From Nansenia antarctica (lineage: Eukaryota > Chordata > Actinopteri > Argentiniformes > Microstomatidae), in NCBI GenBank assembly GCA_963989245.1, contig OZ022342.1, positions 40,438,442 to 40,502,441 of the forward strand: a stretch of 64,000 nucleotides of DNA. Direction: 5' to 3'. How positions within the stretch are numbered: position 1 is the stretch's first letter; every line of letters starts with the position of its first letter. The position numbers and the translations under genes were made by a program. The notes under the pieces were generated by a model, which made no database searches, was not told where the DNA came from, and worked only from the letters and a program-made list of their open reading frames with translations. Below are positions 41,771-53,055 of the stretch, piece by piece.

Positions 41771-44700
41771 ACTCTCAGGACCTGGTCTAACTGGAAACAC
41801 TCTCAGGACCTGGTCTAACTGGAAACACTCTCAGGACCTGGTCTAACTGGACACACTCTCAGGACCTGGTCTAACTGGACACACTCTCAGGACCTGGTCT
41901 AACTGGACACACTCTCAGGACCTGGTCTAACTGGAACACTCTCAGGACCTGGTCTAACTGGAACACTCTCAGGACCTGGTCTAACTGGAACACTCTCAGG
42001 ACCTGGTCTAACTGGAACACTCTCAGGACCTGGTCTAACTGGACACACTCTCAGGACCTGGTCTAACTGGAACACTCTCAGGACCTGGTCTAACTGGAAC
42101 ACTCTCAGGACCTGGTCTAACTGGACACACTCTCAGGACCTGGTCTAACTGGAACACTATCAGGACCTGGTCTAACTGGAACACTCTCAGGACCTGGTCT
42201 AACTGGAACACTCTCAGGACCTGGTCTAACTGGAACACTCTCAGGACCTGGTCTAACTGGAACACTCTCAGGACCTGGTCTAACTGGAACACTCTCAGGA
42301 CCTGGTCTAACTGGAACACTCTGAGGACCTGGTCTAACTGGACACACTCTCAGGACCTGGTCTAACTGGACACACTCTCAGGACCTGGTCTAACTGGAAC
42401 ACTCTCAGGACCTGGTCTAACTGGAAACACTCTCAGGACCTGGTCTAACTGGACACACTCTCAGGACCTGGTCTAACTGGAACACTCTCAGGACCTGGTC
42501 TAACTGGAACACTCTCAGGACCTGGTCTAACTGGAACACTCTCAGGACCTGGTCTAACTGGAACACTCTCAGGACCTGGTCTAACTGGAAACACTCTCAG
42601 GACCTGGTCTAACTGGAAACACTCTCAGGACCTGGTCTAACTGGACACACTCTCAGGACCTGGTCTAACTGGAACACTCTCAGGACCTGGTCTAACTGGA
42701 CACACTCTCAGGACCTGGTCTAACTGGAACACTCTCAGGACCTGGTCTAACTGGAAACACTCTCAGGACCTGGTCTAACTGGAACACTCTCAGGACCTGG
42801 TCTAACTGGAACACTCTCAGGACCTGGTCTAACTGGAAACACTCTCAGGACCTGGTCTAACTGGAAACACACCCAGGACCTGGTCTAACTGGAAACACTC
42901 TCAGGACCTGGTCTAACTGGACACACTCTCAGGACCTGGTCTAACTGGAACACTCTCAGGACCTGGTCTAACTGGAACACTCTCAGGACCTGGTCTAACT
43001 GGACACACTCTCAGGACCTGGTCTAACTGGAACACTCTCAGGACCTGGTCTAACTGGAACACTCTCAGGACCTGGTCTAACTGGAACACTCTCAGGACCT
43101 GGTCTAACTGGAAACACTCTCAGGACCTGGTCTAACTGGACACACTCTCAGGACCTGGTCTAACTGGAACACTCTCAGGACCTGGTCTAACTGGAACACT
43201 CTCAGGACCTGGTCTAACTGGAACACTCTCAGGACCTGGTCTAACTGGAAACACTCTCAGGACCTGGTCTAACTGGAAACACTCTCAGGACCTGGTCTAA
43301 CTGGAAACACTCTCAGGACCTGGTCTAACTGGAAACACTCTCAGGACCTGGTCTAACTGGACACACTCTCAGGACCTGGTCTAACTGGAACACTCTCAGG
43401 ACCTGGTCTAACTGGAACACTCTCAGGACCTGGTCTAACTGGAAACACTCTCAGGACCTGGTCTAACTGGACACACTCTCAGGACCTGGTCTAACTGGAC
43501 ACACTCTCAGGACCTGGTCTAACTGGAACACTCTCAGGACCTGGTCTAACTGGAACACTCTCAGGACCTGGTCTAACTGGAACACTCTCAGGACCTGGTC
43601 TAACTGGAACACTCTCAGGACCTGGTCTAACTGGACACACTCTCAGGACCTGGTCTAACTGGAAACACTCTCAGGACCTGGTCTAACTGGAACACTCTCA
43701 GGACCTGGTCTAACTGGAACACTCTCAGGACCTGGTCTAACTGGAACACTCTCAGGACCTGGTCTAACTGGACACACTCTCAGGACCTGGTCTAACTGGA
43801 ACACTCTCAGGACCTGGTCTAACTGGAACACTCTCAGGACCTGGTCTAACTGGACACACTCTCAGGACCTGGTCTAACTGGAACACTCTCAGGACCTGGT
43901 CTAACTGGAAACACACCCAGGACCTGGTCTAACTGGAAACACTCTCAGGACCTGGTCTAACTGGACACACTCTCAGGACCTGGTCTAACTGGAACACTCT
44001 CAGGACCTGGTCTAACTGGAACACTCTCAGGACCTGGTCTAACTGGAAACACTCTCAGGACCTGGTCTAACTGGAAACACTCTCAGGACCTGGTCTAACT
44101 GGAACACTCTCAGGACCTGGTCTAACTGGAAACACACCCAGGACCTGGTCTAACTGGAACACTCTCAGGACCTGGTCTAACTGGACACACTCTCAGGACC
44201 TGGTCTAACTGGAACACTCTCAGGACCTGGACTAACTGGACACACTCTCAGGACCTGGACTAACTGGACACACTCTCAGGACCTGGTCTAACTGGACACA
44301 CTCTCAGGACCTGGTCTAACTGGAACACTCTCAGGACCTGGTCTAACTGGACACACTCTCAGGACCTGGTCTAACTGGAACACTCTCAGGACCTGGTCTA
44401 ACTGGAACACTCTCAGGACCTGGTCTAACTGGACACACTCTCAGGACCTGGTCTAACTGGAAACACTCTCAGGACCTGGTCTAACTGGAACACTCTCAGG
44501 ACCTGGTCTAACTGGACACACTCTCAGGACCTGGTCTAACTGGACACACTCTCAGGACCTGGTCTAACTGGAAACACTCTCAGGACCTGGTCTAACTGGA
44601 CACACTCTCAGGACCTGGTCTAACTGGAACATTCTCAGGACCTGGTCTAACTGGAACACTCTCAGGACCTGGTCTAACTGGACACACTCTCAGGACCTGG

Positions 44701-45015
44701 TCTAACTGGACACACTCTCAGGACCTGGTCTAACTGGACACACTCTCAGGACCTGGTCTAACTGGAAACACTCTCAGGACCTGGTCTAACTGGAACACTC
44801 TCAGGACCTGGTCTAACTGGAACACTCTCAGGACCTGGTCTAACTGGACACACTCTCAGGACCTGGTCTAACTGGAACACTCTCAGGACCTGGTCTAACT
44901 GGAACACTCTCAGGACCTGGTCTAACTGGAACACTCTCAGGACCTGGTCTAACTGGACACACTCTCAGGACCTGGTCTAACTGGAACACTCTCAGGACCT
45001 GGTCTAACTGGAAAC
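41771..45015. repeat. 27/28-bp minisatellite, about 118 units
   Basis: Unit CTCTCAGGACCTGGTCTAACTGGA plus a linker that comes in three forms: ACA (27 bp), AACA and CACA (28 bp). Point variants are rare (ACACCCAGG at about 42869, 43913 and 44133; GGACTAACT twice near 44230-44260; ACTATC at 42155; ATTCTC at 44632). The order of the linker forms is irregular, but long blocks recur (for example the runs before each ACACCCAGG variant), which suggests block duplication. Minus-strand frames of VPVRPGPES repeats arise only from 27-bp units and are not genes. Confidence 0.97.
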
Positions 45016-46150
45016 AGCATCACCATTGCTGCCCTCATGCAACCAGTCTAGATCCCTCGTCCATTACCATCTCGCCCCTGGCACAGGCTTCCTCAAAGAG
45101 GCTATACCTGTTGCTCTGTTACTGTTTGTGACACGGTCTGGTGAAAATGTCTGCATGTCAGCAATTCTCAAGTCGTGAAAAATGACCAAAAAGCTTTTTC
45201 TTTTCTTTTCAATTTTTGTTGCATATTAAGTGTTAAAGTACCCACTCGATATAAGAAACAACAGTTTTAGGATCACTAAATACTTGTGAATCGGATTCAC
45301 TGTATTGTCTGGGTAGGCTACTGAGTTAGTGAGACATGGCTTGTAAACAAACTTACATTTTAGGGCGTTTTCAAAAGCAAGAACTGTGTGATCATCTAAT
45401 TGTGTGTAGTTATGTGTTTTTAGCATAGGGTATTGTGTGTACTCTATCAGCATGTTGTGATGTGCTAAACATGCTAGATGATGTTAGATGTTCATAGCGA
45501 TGTTCCTTTTGCCTGTATTTTGATTCAGAGCACATTTCTCTCCTATTTGTTTTGAGGTGGACCAACATTCAAATAGGCATATATTCTTCAACTATTTTCA
45601 GATTTCAATGTATGACACATCATTTGAAAGTTGCAAAATCTGCACTTTCATAACTGCACTTGAGGACTTTTTTTCCACCACACCCCCCTGTCACATGTAC
45701 CTGCTCATCCTGTATGTAATAAGACCCAGACAGCATTCAGATATCCCTGACTCAAGGAACCCTCCTTTCCTAAATAAGGACAGTTACAGGAATTTAGGAA
45801 AGGATCTTTAATTTTCTACCACCTTTTACCAACGCTGCATGGATGTAAGTTTTGCAAAAGCATTTTACAAAACTTCGTCCCACAATGCATTGCTCCAATA
45901 ATAACATTTTGACAGCTTAGAGAGATTGGCCCTGTTTGAGAGGATCTATTTTGAGCAGTTGGAGACCAGTTCTGATCAGTGCCTTCAAATACCTGTTGCA
46001 AGATGGGGCTAAAATATGGCAGATTTGCGCCAACTTTTTGGCTGTTTGAGATTTAAGTCGTGAGATCAAGACTCAAACAGGTTTTAAAGCATGGCGCTGT
46101 GGAGTCCCGCAGTTGCTTCTCAACAAGCCGTGAGCAGCAAACATCAAATG
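45016..46150. other. No gene
   Basis: AT-rich noncoding DNA; open frames are short and featureless. Confidence 0.55.
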
Positions 46151-46831
46151 TACACTGACTGAACACTGTATTAGGAACACTATACTAGGAACACTATACT
46201 AATAGCCTCAATTCTTCATGGCAGTAGAATAAATGTGACGGCAGCTGGTGAAAGGGGGAACAAGTCGGCAACCCAATCCAAATGTTCTGGCTACTGACAC
46301 ACTCACTAGTCAAGCCAAAATATTGCAATGTGATGGATTCGGGGAGTACTCCCTACTACTCTACCCTAACTAGGTACATAGCAATCCCCACTACTACCTG
46401 TAACAGGTGCAGCACATAACCAGTGATGATGGAACAGAGTCACAAGTCGCCAGAGGGAGGCACCAGAGGGTCGCCAAGGCAAAGGCGACCCAAACCATTA
46501 TATTTAACTAGGTAGTAATGGGGATTACTCACAGAATCCATTGCATTGCACTATATTGGCATAACTAGCGGTTGTGTCATTGATTTTTACATTTTTCAGA
46601 ATAAAAGTCAGTCTATTGCCAACTTGTTCCCCCTTTCACCAGCTGCTGTGACATATGAAGTATAATAAGGGCGTATTTTAGTTATAAGGCCCATATTTAC
46701 AGGCCCAATGTTTGCCAAGAAAACATTCCCCACACCATTACACCACCTCCACCAGCTTGGACTGTTGACACAAGACAGGTTGGGTCCATGGATGTCCACA
46801 GGTGTTCCTAATAATGTCCTCTGTGAGTGTA
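46151..46831 (-). mobile_element. Tc1-like remnant containing a foldback element
   Basis: Left end TACACTGACTGAACACTGTA; reverse complement of the right end TACACTCACAGAGGACATTA. Minus strand near 46700-46760 reads GGGGVMVWGMFSWQTLG, a Tc1 transposase piece. Between them lies a long palindrome (about 46234-46654). Confidence 0.7.
46234..46654. repeat. Foldback palindrome
   Basis: Arms of about 150 bp: GCAGCTGGTGAAAGGGGGAA (46240) versus its complement near 46628-46647, and CAATGTGATGGATTC (46325) versus GAATCCATTGCATTG (about 46535). The loop is about 100 bp (46385-46485). No target duplication was identified. Confidence 0.75.
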
Positions 46832-47344
46832 TTGTGGGAGAAACATTTTTTTTCCAAACATTTCATTTTTGGTGTTTCACCTCGGCAATGCAACCAACAT
46901 TGAGCAAATCTAATGCTAAACTAGCAAATTAGCTAAGCTAATATTAGCTCATATTTACATTCATGGCATCCTCACTTGCCAAATTTGTGAGCTGAAATTA
47001 ATTGTATATTTATGTTGCTATAAATGTGCATGCCACAACTAGAGAGCATCAGTAATAATGCCAGAAATAATTTCCATGATTAGACCATAGATGGCGCTAT
47101 AATAACAAATAGAAAATCAAGTAACTTCACAATGCTGGTATTTCTACCCCGTTGTATGAACATTTATGAAGCTTGGTACATATGTGTCTTTCCTCATGGG
47201 GAACATATTTGCCTCAAGAACCCATAAAGTCCGCCATGATGGATTTTTCTGCAGGTGGAAAATTTGGCCAAACTTATAAAAATTCACTTAAAATCAAAAT
47301 TGATTAGTCCAAAATTGTATATGAACATGCGTGGTGCATGTCTT
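46832..47344. other. No gene
   Basis: AT-rich; TAGCTAA/TTAGCT repeats near 46921-46950; nothing coding. Confidence 0.55.
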
Positions 47345-47560
47345 AATGGTAAATAGTAAATGGACTGCACTTATATAGCGCCTTTTTTGCTGCTCCAAAG
47401 CGCTTTACAGGCTGCCATGCAAGGCGCTGGCCCGCTCACTGGGAGCAATTTGGGGTTCAGTGTCTTGCCCAAGGAGACTTCGACATGTGGCCAGCCAGGG
47501 CTCGAACCGCCGATCTGCCAACCTTGTGATCATTAGACGGCGGCTCTACCTATGTCTCTC
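47345..47560 (-). mobile_element. tRNA-derived SINE
   Basis: Minus strand: box A-like GGTAGAGCCGCCG (47538-47550) and box B GGTTCGAGCCC (47498-47508), then CTTGGGCAAGACACTGAACC and the tail GCGCTATATAAGTGCAG (near 47360-47385). This is a common fish SINE organisation. It is not a functional tRNA gene. Confidence 0.8.
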
Positions 47561-47919
47561 TATAGGGTGTTAAAGGATAAGAGGTCAATTTCAAGATATC
47601 AGAGAAAGTTATATGAAAATAAAAAAGATTGGCCCAGAATTTTCAAATGCTCTGAGAATTTGCCCTGCTACGTCAATATTTATGGCAGTCGACAGGCTGA
47701 TAGAGGGCACTAGAATGTGTTACTATGTCGAAGCATTTGAAGATATATATTTAAAAAAAAAAGGACATTACAGATGCTTGAAATGTTAAACATTTTCGAC
47801 ACGTCTGTGACGTAATGACGCTTCATTTGGCGGGGGCACAACACGTGCCCACCCTCCTCCCCTCCTCCATCTTTTATGAATACGAGAGGATAGAGGTCGC
47901 AGGACTCTATTAGCTAGCC

Positions 47920-48160
47920 ATGTTTTCTGTCCAGCCTTTTCAATTTGAACCTGAGTGCAGTGAGGAGGACAGCAGAGAAGACATTACACAAAATGTTGAT
48001 CAAAATGAAGACGATCCGACATCCGAGAGGTGAGGAGGCGCAAGTGGGACGTAATTGTTGGCGTCTGTGCAGCAACTGTCAACCAATGCCAACCGAGATG
48101 GAGAGTGTAAACAAACTTGTTGTAAAGAGCACTGATTTCTGTCCGCAGCTGTTCAAGACA
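47920..48160 (+). pseudogene. P2X7 C-terminal-like (transposon-associated) domain fragment
   Basis: ATG 47920 reads MFSVQPFQFEPECSEEDSRE and stops near 48031. In a shifted frame, NCWRLCSNCQPMPTEMESV matches the W-C-x-C-x-x-C-x-x-M-P-T-x-x-E-S core of the zinc-binding P2X7-C-like domain found in many fish repeat-borne genes. The following CC pair is lost. Sequence upstream is CpG-rich (GGCGGGGGCACAACACGTGC), possibly the promoter. Confidence 0.5.
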
Positions 48161-48171
48161 AGTTGACCTTA

Positions 48172-48345
48172 TCAAACTATTGTTTTATGATAAAGCGTAG
48201 TCTTTATACCTGTGAGCTCTTTCATTAGCGGTGGTCGATTAAATGCCTCCAATGCATCTTCGGAAAAGTGGCGAGAACAAAGACGTGGATCTTTATGCAG
48301 TTGGGTTCGTCCACATGCATCTTCCCACTGCTTTCTCCTCTTCCG
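48172..48345 (-). pseudogene. THAP domain C-terminal half
   Basis: Minus strand: RKQWEDACGRTQLHKDPRL, then CSRHFSEDALEAF and LMKELTG. The W, the P and the CSxHF signature define the second half of a THAP finger. The first Cys pair is not found upstream. It is convergent with the P2X7-C-like scrap. Confidence 0.6.
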
Positions 48346-48684
48346 CTCATTCACTAACCTTGTCATTGCCTCTATGCTGTATATTGATTCCATTCAGCTT
48401 AACATTATATATCGTTCACAAATAGCCTACATAGACAACTTTACTCTGGTTCATATCACTTAACATACTCTAACTTTTACCATGTTGAAGCATTTCCAGA
48501 TATCTCAAAAAACAATTTTGGGTAAAAGCTAAGGCTAACTATGCTAGGCTGGCAGAATATAGTGTAAGCACATTATAAGTAGTGAAATGCTTGACATAAA
48601 CTATACAACATGGTCATTAACTGGGGAAGGTGAATCCACAATTCGTATTTACGGTAATATCATCATAGCATAGTAGCCTATGTA
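48346..48684. other. No gene
   Basis: AT-rich flank of the Tc1 element below. Confidence 0.5.
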
Positions 48685-49361
48685 AACCCCTCAAAAAAAG
48701 TTCTGAAACGTTATTTTAGTTGATTATTCCTCCCCTTTAATAATACCAAATGGTATTGTATTTTATATTGTTGGAAAGCCTGATTAGTCACCTTTACAAC
48801 GAGGTACAACTTGTATGGATCATGCATTCGTGGAATGAGTAACACACCTAAATGTGTGGGTAGCGGCCCAATTTTTGGGGCCAAAATCCCCTGCAATATT
48901 CTTCTGTTCTGGTATTCACTCTCGTTTTGAGCTTCAAGTGCTGGCAGGTGTATGCCAGTCACAGGTGTGTGAATGGCACCTGAATGGCACCTAATTGACA
49001 GGAATGATATTCTGGAGCCAGTGGCGATCCCATATCTCCAGAATCTGGGACCTAACTCCATCCTCCAGGAGGACAATGCTCACCCCCACAGAGCCAGGAT
49101 CCTCACAGAGCACCTCCAGAATTTGGGAGTGGAGAGGGTGGAATGGCCTGCCGTGAGTCCAGACCTCAACCCAATTGAACACTTGTGGGATCAGCTTGGG
49201 TGCTGTACGTGCCAGAGTGACCAACGCAACCATGTTGGCTGACTTGCGGCAAATCCTAGTTGAGAAATGGGATGCCGTCCCACAGCAGTGTGTGACCAGG
49301 TATTACTAAAGGGGAGGAAGAATCGACTGAAATAACGTTTCCAAACTTTTTTTGAGGGGTT
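48685..49361 (+). mobile_element. Tc1-like element with ~58-bp TIRs, 677 bp
   Basis: Left AACCCCTCAAAAAAAGTT...CCTCCCCTTTA and right GAGGGGTT-ended copies match in inverse over about 58 bp, with a few differences. TA lies on both sides (48683-48684 and 49362-49363). It encodes the catalytic half of a transposase. Confidence 0.9.
48973..49242 (+). pseudogene. Tc1-like transposase catalytic half
   Basis: LQEDNAHPHRARI (second Asp), EWPAVSPDLNPIEHLWDQL (catalytic Glu in PIEHLWD), then a frameshift near 49203. The expected continuation RARVTNATMLADLRQ-like lies in another frame (49205-49308). First Asp and DNA-binding domain are absent; the family normally has about 340 residues. Confidence 0.85.
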
Positions 49362-49459
49362 TATATCAGGCCATAATTAGGTGACTGGTACCTTACAGGC
49401 CCGTAGTCCTAGGGTACTTCATAATATCATAGCTTAGTATATCATGAGTTCAACTTGGC

Positions 49460-49640
49460 CCATATTAGGTGAGTGGTCTACCCCACCACAGTTGCTGAAG
49501 ATTTGTGCCAAGAAAATATCCCCCACACCATTACACCACCACCACCATTTTCGCCCAGAGAACTGCCGCTCACTGGATATTTTCTCTTTTTCTGACCATT
49601 CTCTGTTACCCCTAGAGATGGTTGTGCAGGAAAGTACTGC
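49460..49640 (-). pseudogene. Tc1-like transposase fragment
   Basis: Minus strand GGGGVMVWGIFSWHKSS matches the region between the catalytic Asps and is related to the piece at 46700-46760. The plus strand has CCACACCATTACACCACC in common with it. The terminus is not identified. Confidence 0.65.
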
Positions 49641-49927
49641 ACAATAATTACTTTATTACACAATGTGATAAAGTATCAACACTAGACCCCACTCCCCTGC
49701 CCTACAGCACTGCCTCTCCTCCTCCCTTCACCAGCCTGACCTAGTAGTTCCATCTCAAATAGCTTTTTTTTTTCTACACTCAAGTGCTTGGTGTGCTCCA
49801 AAGAGTTGGTGTATAAGCACTCTTCATCAATGTTGATGATCAAAGAAATTCAAAGTGCCAGTCTTTGGGTCAGGAACCAGCCAAGGTATGTGTAATACTT
49901 TTCAGTGATGGTTGTTTTATAATTTCT

Positions 49928-49975
49928 AATAATAATAATAATAACTTCAATTTCTATAGCGCCTTCTAAACTGTT
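49928..49975 (-). repeat. LINE/SINE 3' tail
   Basis: (AAT)n followed by TTTCTATAGCGCCTTCTAAA, the 3' end of a minus-strand retroposon truncated to about 45 bp. 23251-23295 is a similar scrap. Confidence 0.6.
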
Positions 49976-50149
49976 ATGTTTTTAACACTACAAACAGCTG
50001 TGCCTATTTTACCTACTAGTAGAGCCTTTTTAGAATGTAAATCTGCTATTTACACACGGAGATCACTAGAGAGCGCTTCTTTTTTTAGCCTGCCTCCTAC
50101 ATAGAAAAGCTGCAAAACAGCTTTATACTGTCTTATCCTGAAGTGATTT

Positions 50150-50295
50150 TGAAAATGTAAGGATACTGGGTGGTAGAACGCACATATCTAGGAAAAGTCA
50201 TGAAAGGAGGGTCCTGAAATTTGATTGAGTGCAAAGATAGAATTTTTTTTTTACTCACAGGGGTCACTGTGACCTTACGGCTCTTCTAGTGTTAA
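50150..50295. repeat. Dispersed repeat, copy 2
   Basis: Same orientation as 26717-26875 and similar over about 145 bp (GCACATATCTAGGAAAAGTC). Unclassified. Confidence 0.75.
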
Positions 50296-50510
50296 AACAT
50301 GAAAAATGAACTTGTAACATGAAAGATACTTGTGTGGCGGTTAGGCAGTATTAAGCATTAACTTTGAGTGGTTAATTTTGGGCATTAACTTTGAGTGGTT
50401 AAAGTTAGGCATTAACTTTGAGTGGTTAAGTTTAGGCATTAACTTTGAGTGGTTAAGTTTAGGCATTAACTTCCAGTGGTTAAAGTTAGGCGTTAACTTT
50501 GAGTGTTATG

Positions 50511-51898
50511 AATGAATGGTCTTTATTGTCATTGACATAGTACAGGTACCAAACAACGAAATTTGGGAGGGGGGGCTCCCCTGGTGCTAGGAAAGTAAAC
50601 TAAAAACAAGAAGGGAAAATAGCTGGTTTACATAAATAAAGGCTATGTACACTGTCCACTATACTATACAAATAAACACGGTGCTATACTCTATGCTATG
50701 CTATACCTATTCTAACATTTCCTATCTCTGAACCTTATGTACCCGAGGGTTGTCATATTGCACAGTGTTATTGCACATTCATTTAAAGTGTCGCAGTTTG
50801 CAGGTTTGAAATGTTCACAGTTGTGTTTCAGTATTGCACTTGATTTCAATCTAGTAGCTGCCATCAAATGTCTAGATTGTCCAGGGCCTAGAACCTAGGT
50901 CTTTGCTGTGTTCAGGGCCTGAATGGCCCTGGGGTAGAAGCTGAGCTTCAGTCTGTTTGTCCTTGCGAACATGTTCCTGAACCGCCTGTCCGAGGGCAGC
51001 CGAGCAAAGTGTTCGTTCCCAGGGTGGGATGGGTCTCTGGAGATCTTGGAGGCCTTCCTGAGGCAGTGTGTGTTGTACAGCTCTTCCAGAGAGGGGAGGG
51101 GGGCGCTGGTGATCTTCTGGGCCGATCTCACGACTCTCTGTAGCGCATTCCTCTCTGCGGCTGTGCAGCTGGAGAACCACACGCAGATGCAGTAGGTGAG
51201 GATGCTCTCCACTGCGCAGCGGTAGAAGGTCACAAGCATGTCCTGGCTGATGTGGTTTTTCCTGAGGACTCTCAGGAAGTAGAGCCGCTGTTGTGCCTTC
51301 TTGATGATGGCTGCTGTGTTGGTCTTCCAGGACAGGTCACCCCCAGGAATCGGAGGGTTGAGACTCTCTCCACGCTCCCTCCATCGACGAGCAGGGGCTG
51401 GACCTCAGATTTTTTCCTCCTGAAGTCCACGATGATTTCCTGGGTCTTTGACTGGTTCAGCAGCAGGTTGTTAACCTTGCACAGCTTGCCCAGCTGCCCC
51501 ACCTCATCCCTGTACGCCGCCTCGTCCCCCCCCCCGAGATGCAGCCCTCCACGGTGGTGTCGTCTGCAAACTTTACGATGGAGTTGCTGGGGTGGACGGG
51601 GGTGAAGTCGTAGGTGTAGAGGTTGTAGAGGATGGGGCTTAGCACGCAGCCCTGGGGGGACCCAGTGCTGAGTCTGAGGGCTGTGGAGGTGTGGGAGCCC
51701 ACCCGCACCCTCTGGGGGCGGTCAGACAGGAAGTCCTTGATCCATGCACATATAGAGTGTGATAGTCCCAGGTCTAGTAGTTTGGTCACTAGCCTGTCTG
51801 GAAGGATGGTGTTGAAGTCCACAAAGAGCAGTCTCGCGTAGCTGTTTCCCCTCTCCAGGTGGGATAGAGTGGAGTGGAGAGTTGTCGCGATGGCGGCA
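50511..51898 (-). mobile_element. LINE (L2/CR1/Rex1-like), 5'-truncated, inserted in a minisatellite
   Basis: TTAACTTTGAGTGTTATG flanks the insert at 50493-50510 and 51899-51916, an 18-bp candidate target duplication (caveat: the target is itself repetitive). The 3' end on the minus strand has AATAAAG followed by ACCATTCATT. The same 3' end occurs at 40957-41270. Confidence 0.85.
50895..51822 (-). pseudogene. LINE reverse transcriptase, frameshifted
   Basis: Minus strand: FLSDRPQRVRVGSHTS, GSPQGCVLSPILYNLYT and the catalytic FADDT (IVKFADDTTVEG). A shift at the C-run near 51525 leads to LCKVNNLLLNQSKTQEIIVD, and a further shift near 51341 to FYRCAVESILTYCICVWF ... RVVRSAQKITSAPLPS ... ARTNRLKLSFYPRAI. 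The fingers domain and endonuclease are missing. Confidence 0.85.
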
Positions 51899-52095
51899 TT
51901 AACTTTGAGTGTTATGTTTAGGCATTGACTTTGAGTTGATGAGTTTAGGCATTAACATCCAGTGGTTAAAGTTAGGCATTAACTTTGAGTGTTATGTTTA
52001 GGCATTGACTTTGAGTGGTTAAGGTTAGGCATTAACTTTCAGTTGTTATGTTTAGGCATTGACTTTGAGTGGTTAGGGTTAGGGTTAGGGTTAGT

Positions 52096-52520
52096 TAGGG
52101 TAAGTTGTTCCCAGCCTTTTCACTCTGTGTGGATGGGATTGATCTAATTCAACGATTACGCTGTTACATAAATTATTGCATGATTACACTGTCAACAAAT
52201 GGAAGTCTCTAGACGTCACTCTTGGTGACATGAGGATTCGCTCCTCTTCATTAGCGATCCTTTGGCGCCCTCTCCTGGCGAGTTTGTGTATGGATGGACT
52301 TGCATTGGCTAGATAATTAAGCTCCATTAATTTCACCTGTGCGTGTTTGCTGCCTGTCTATATATGCTCCCTATTCCCCTTCCTCCTTGTCAGATGTTCT
52401 GTCTGTGTGGTGTGTAACCCTTGTGCCTGTTGCTGAAGCCTGATCATACTAGTGATGGGGGAAACAAAGCTTTCGACGCATTGACACATTCAACACAATT
52501 GTGTCAGAAAAAGTGTCGAC
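52096..52520. other. No gene
   Basis: Mixed noncoding DNA. CTGTCTATATATGCTCCC (52355) is TATA-like and may be LTR debris; no partner found. Confidence 0.45.
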
Positions 52521-53055
52521 CGATCTGACCGCTAAACCAGACAATATGCCTACCCTATGGGAGGAAATCTGCGTTATAACGGATCACATCCTCCGTCTCC
52601 ACAAGACGGCCATTCAAGCCACGGGTAAATCCATGGCTCTCATGGTACTGCAGGAGAGGGCGCGTTGGCTCGGTCTCACCAACCTGTCGGCGAAGGAGAG
52701 AGAAGAAATTCTCGACACGCCTATCGTACCGCAGGGTCTCTTCGGTGCAGCAGTCACCTCAATGCAGAAGAGATGTGAGGAGAAAAAGAGAGAGGATGAG
52801 GCTATGGAGCTGTGCCTTCCGAGAAGAGCACAGCCCGCAGCGCCCGTGACCCAGCCACGGCAGTCATATGCGCAGGCTATCTCTCGCCCGGCCCCTGCTT
52901 TCAAGACCCCCAGAGCGGCTAGACAGCAGGCAGCGCCTCAGGCACCCAGAGGTCCCAAGAAACCATGGGCCAGAAAACAGGCTCCTGGGCCAGACCTCAG
53001 GCGTCCCCGCCCCCTCCCCCGGCCGCCACGTCGGCGAGGAAGAAGAAGCGGGTGA
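52521..53055 (+). pseudogene. DIRS gag C-terminal part (copy 2)
   Basis: KPDNMPTLWEEICVITDHIL onward matches copy 1 with few changes (PAAPVTQPRQSYAQAISRP) and ends in RPPRRRGRRSG, a different frame from copy 1's ARKKKR end because of an indel near 52990. The frame upstream of 52521 is not DIRS. Confidence 0.85.

Larger units (their letters stand above)
50325..52070. repeat. ~26-bp minisatellite split by a LINE
   Basis: Units of GGCATTAACTTTGAGTGGTT plus AAGTTTA or AAGTTA lie at 50325-50510 and resume at 51893-52070. The LINE at 50511-51898 separates the two halves. The array runs on into GGGTTA repeats at 52073-52095. Confidence 0.85.

Noticed and set aside
41771..45015. Possible CRISPR-like array or repeat protein (VPVRPGPES)n
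   Set aside because: Units are contiguous with no unique spacers, and 27-bp and 28-bp units mix so that the frame breaks repeatedly. It is a eukaryotic minisatellite.
47498..47550. tRNA gene on the minus strand
   Set aside because: Part of a SINE with the usual body and tail.
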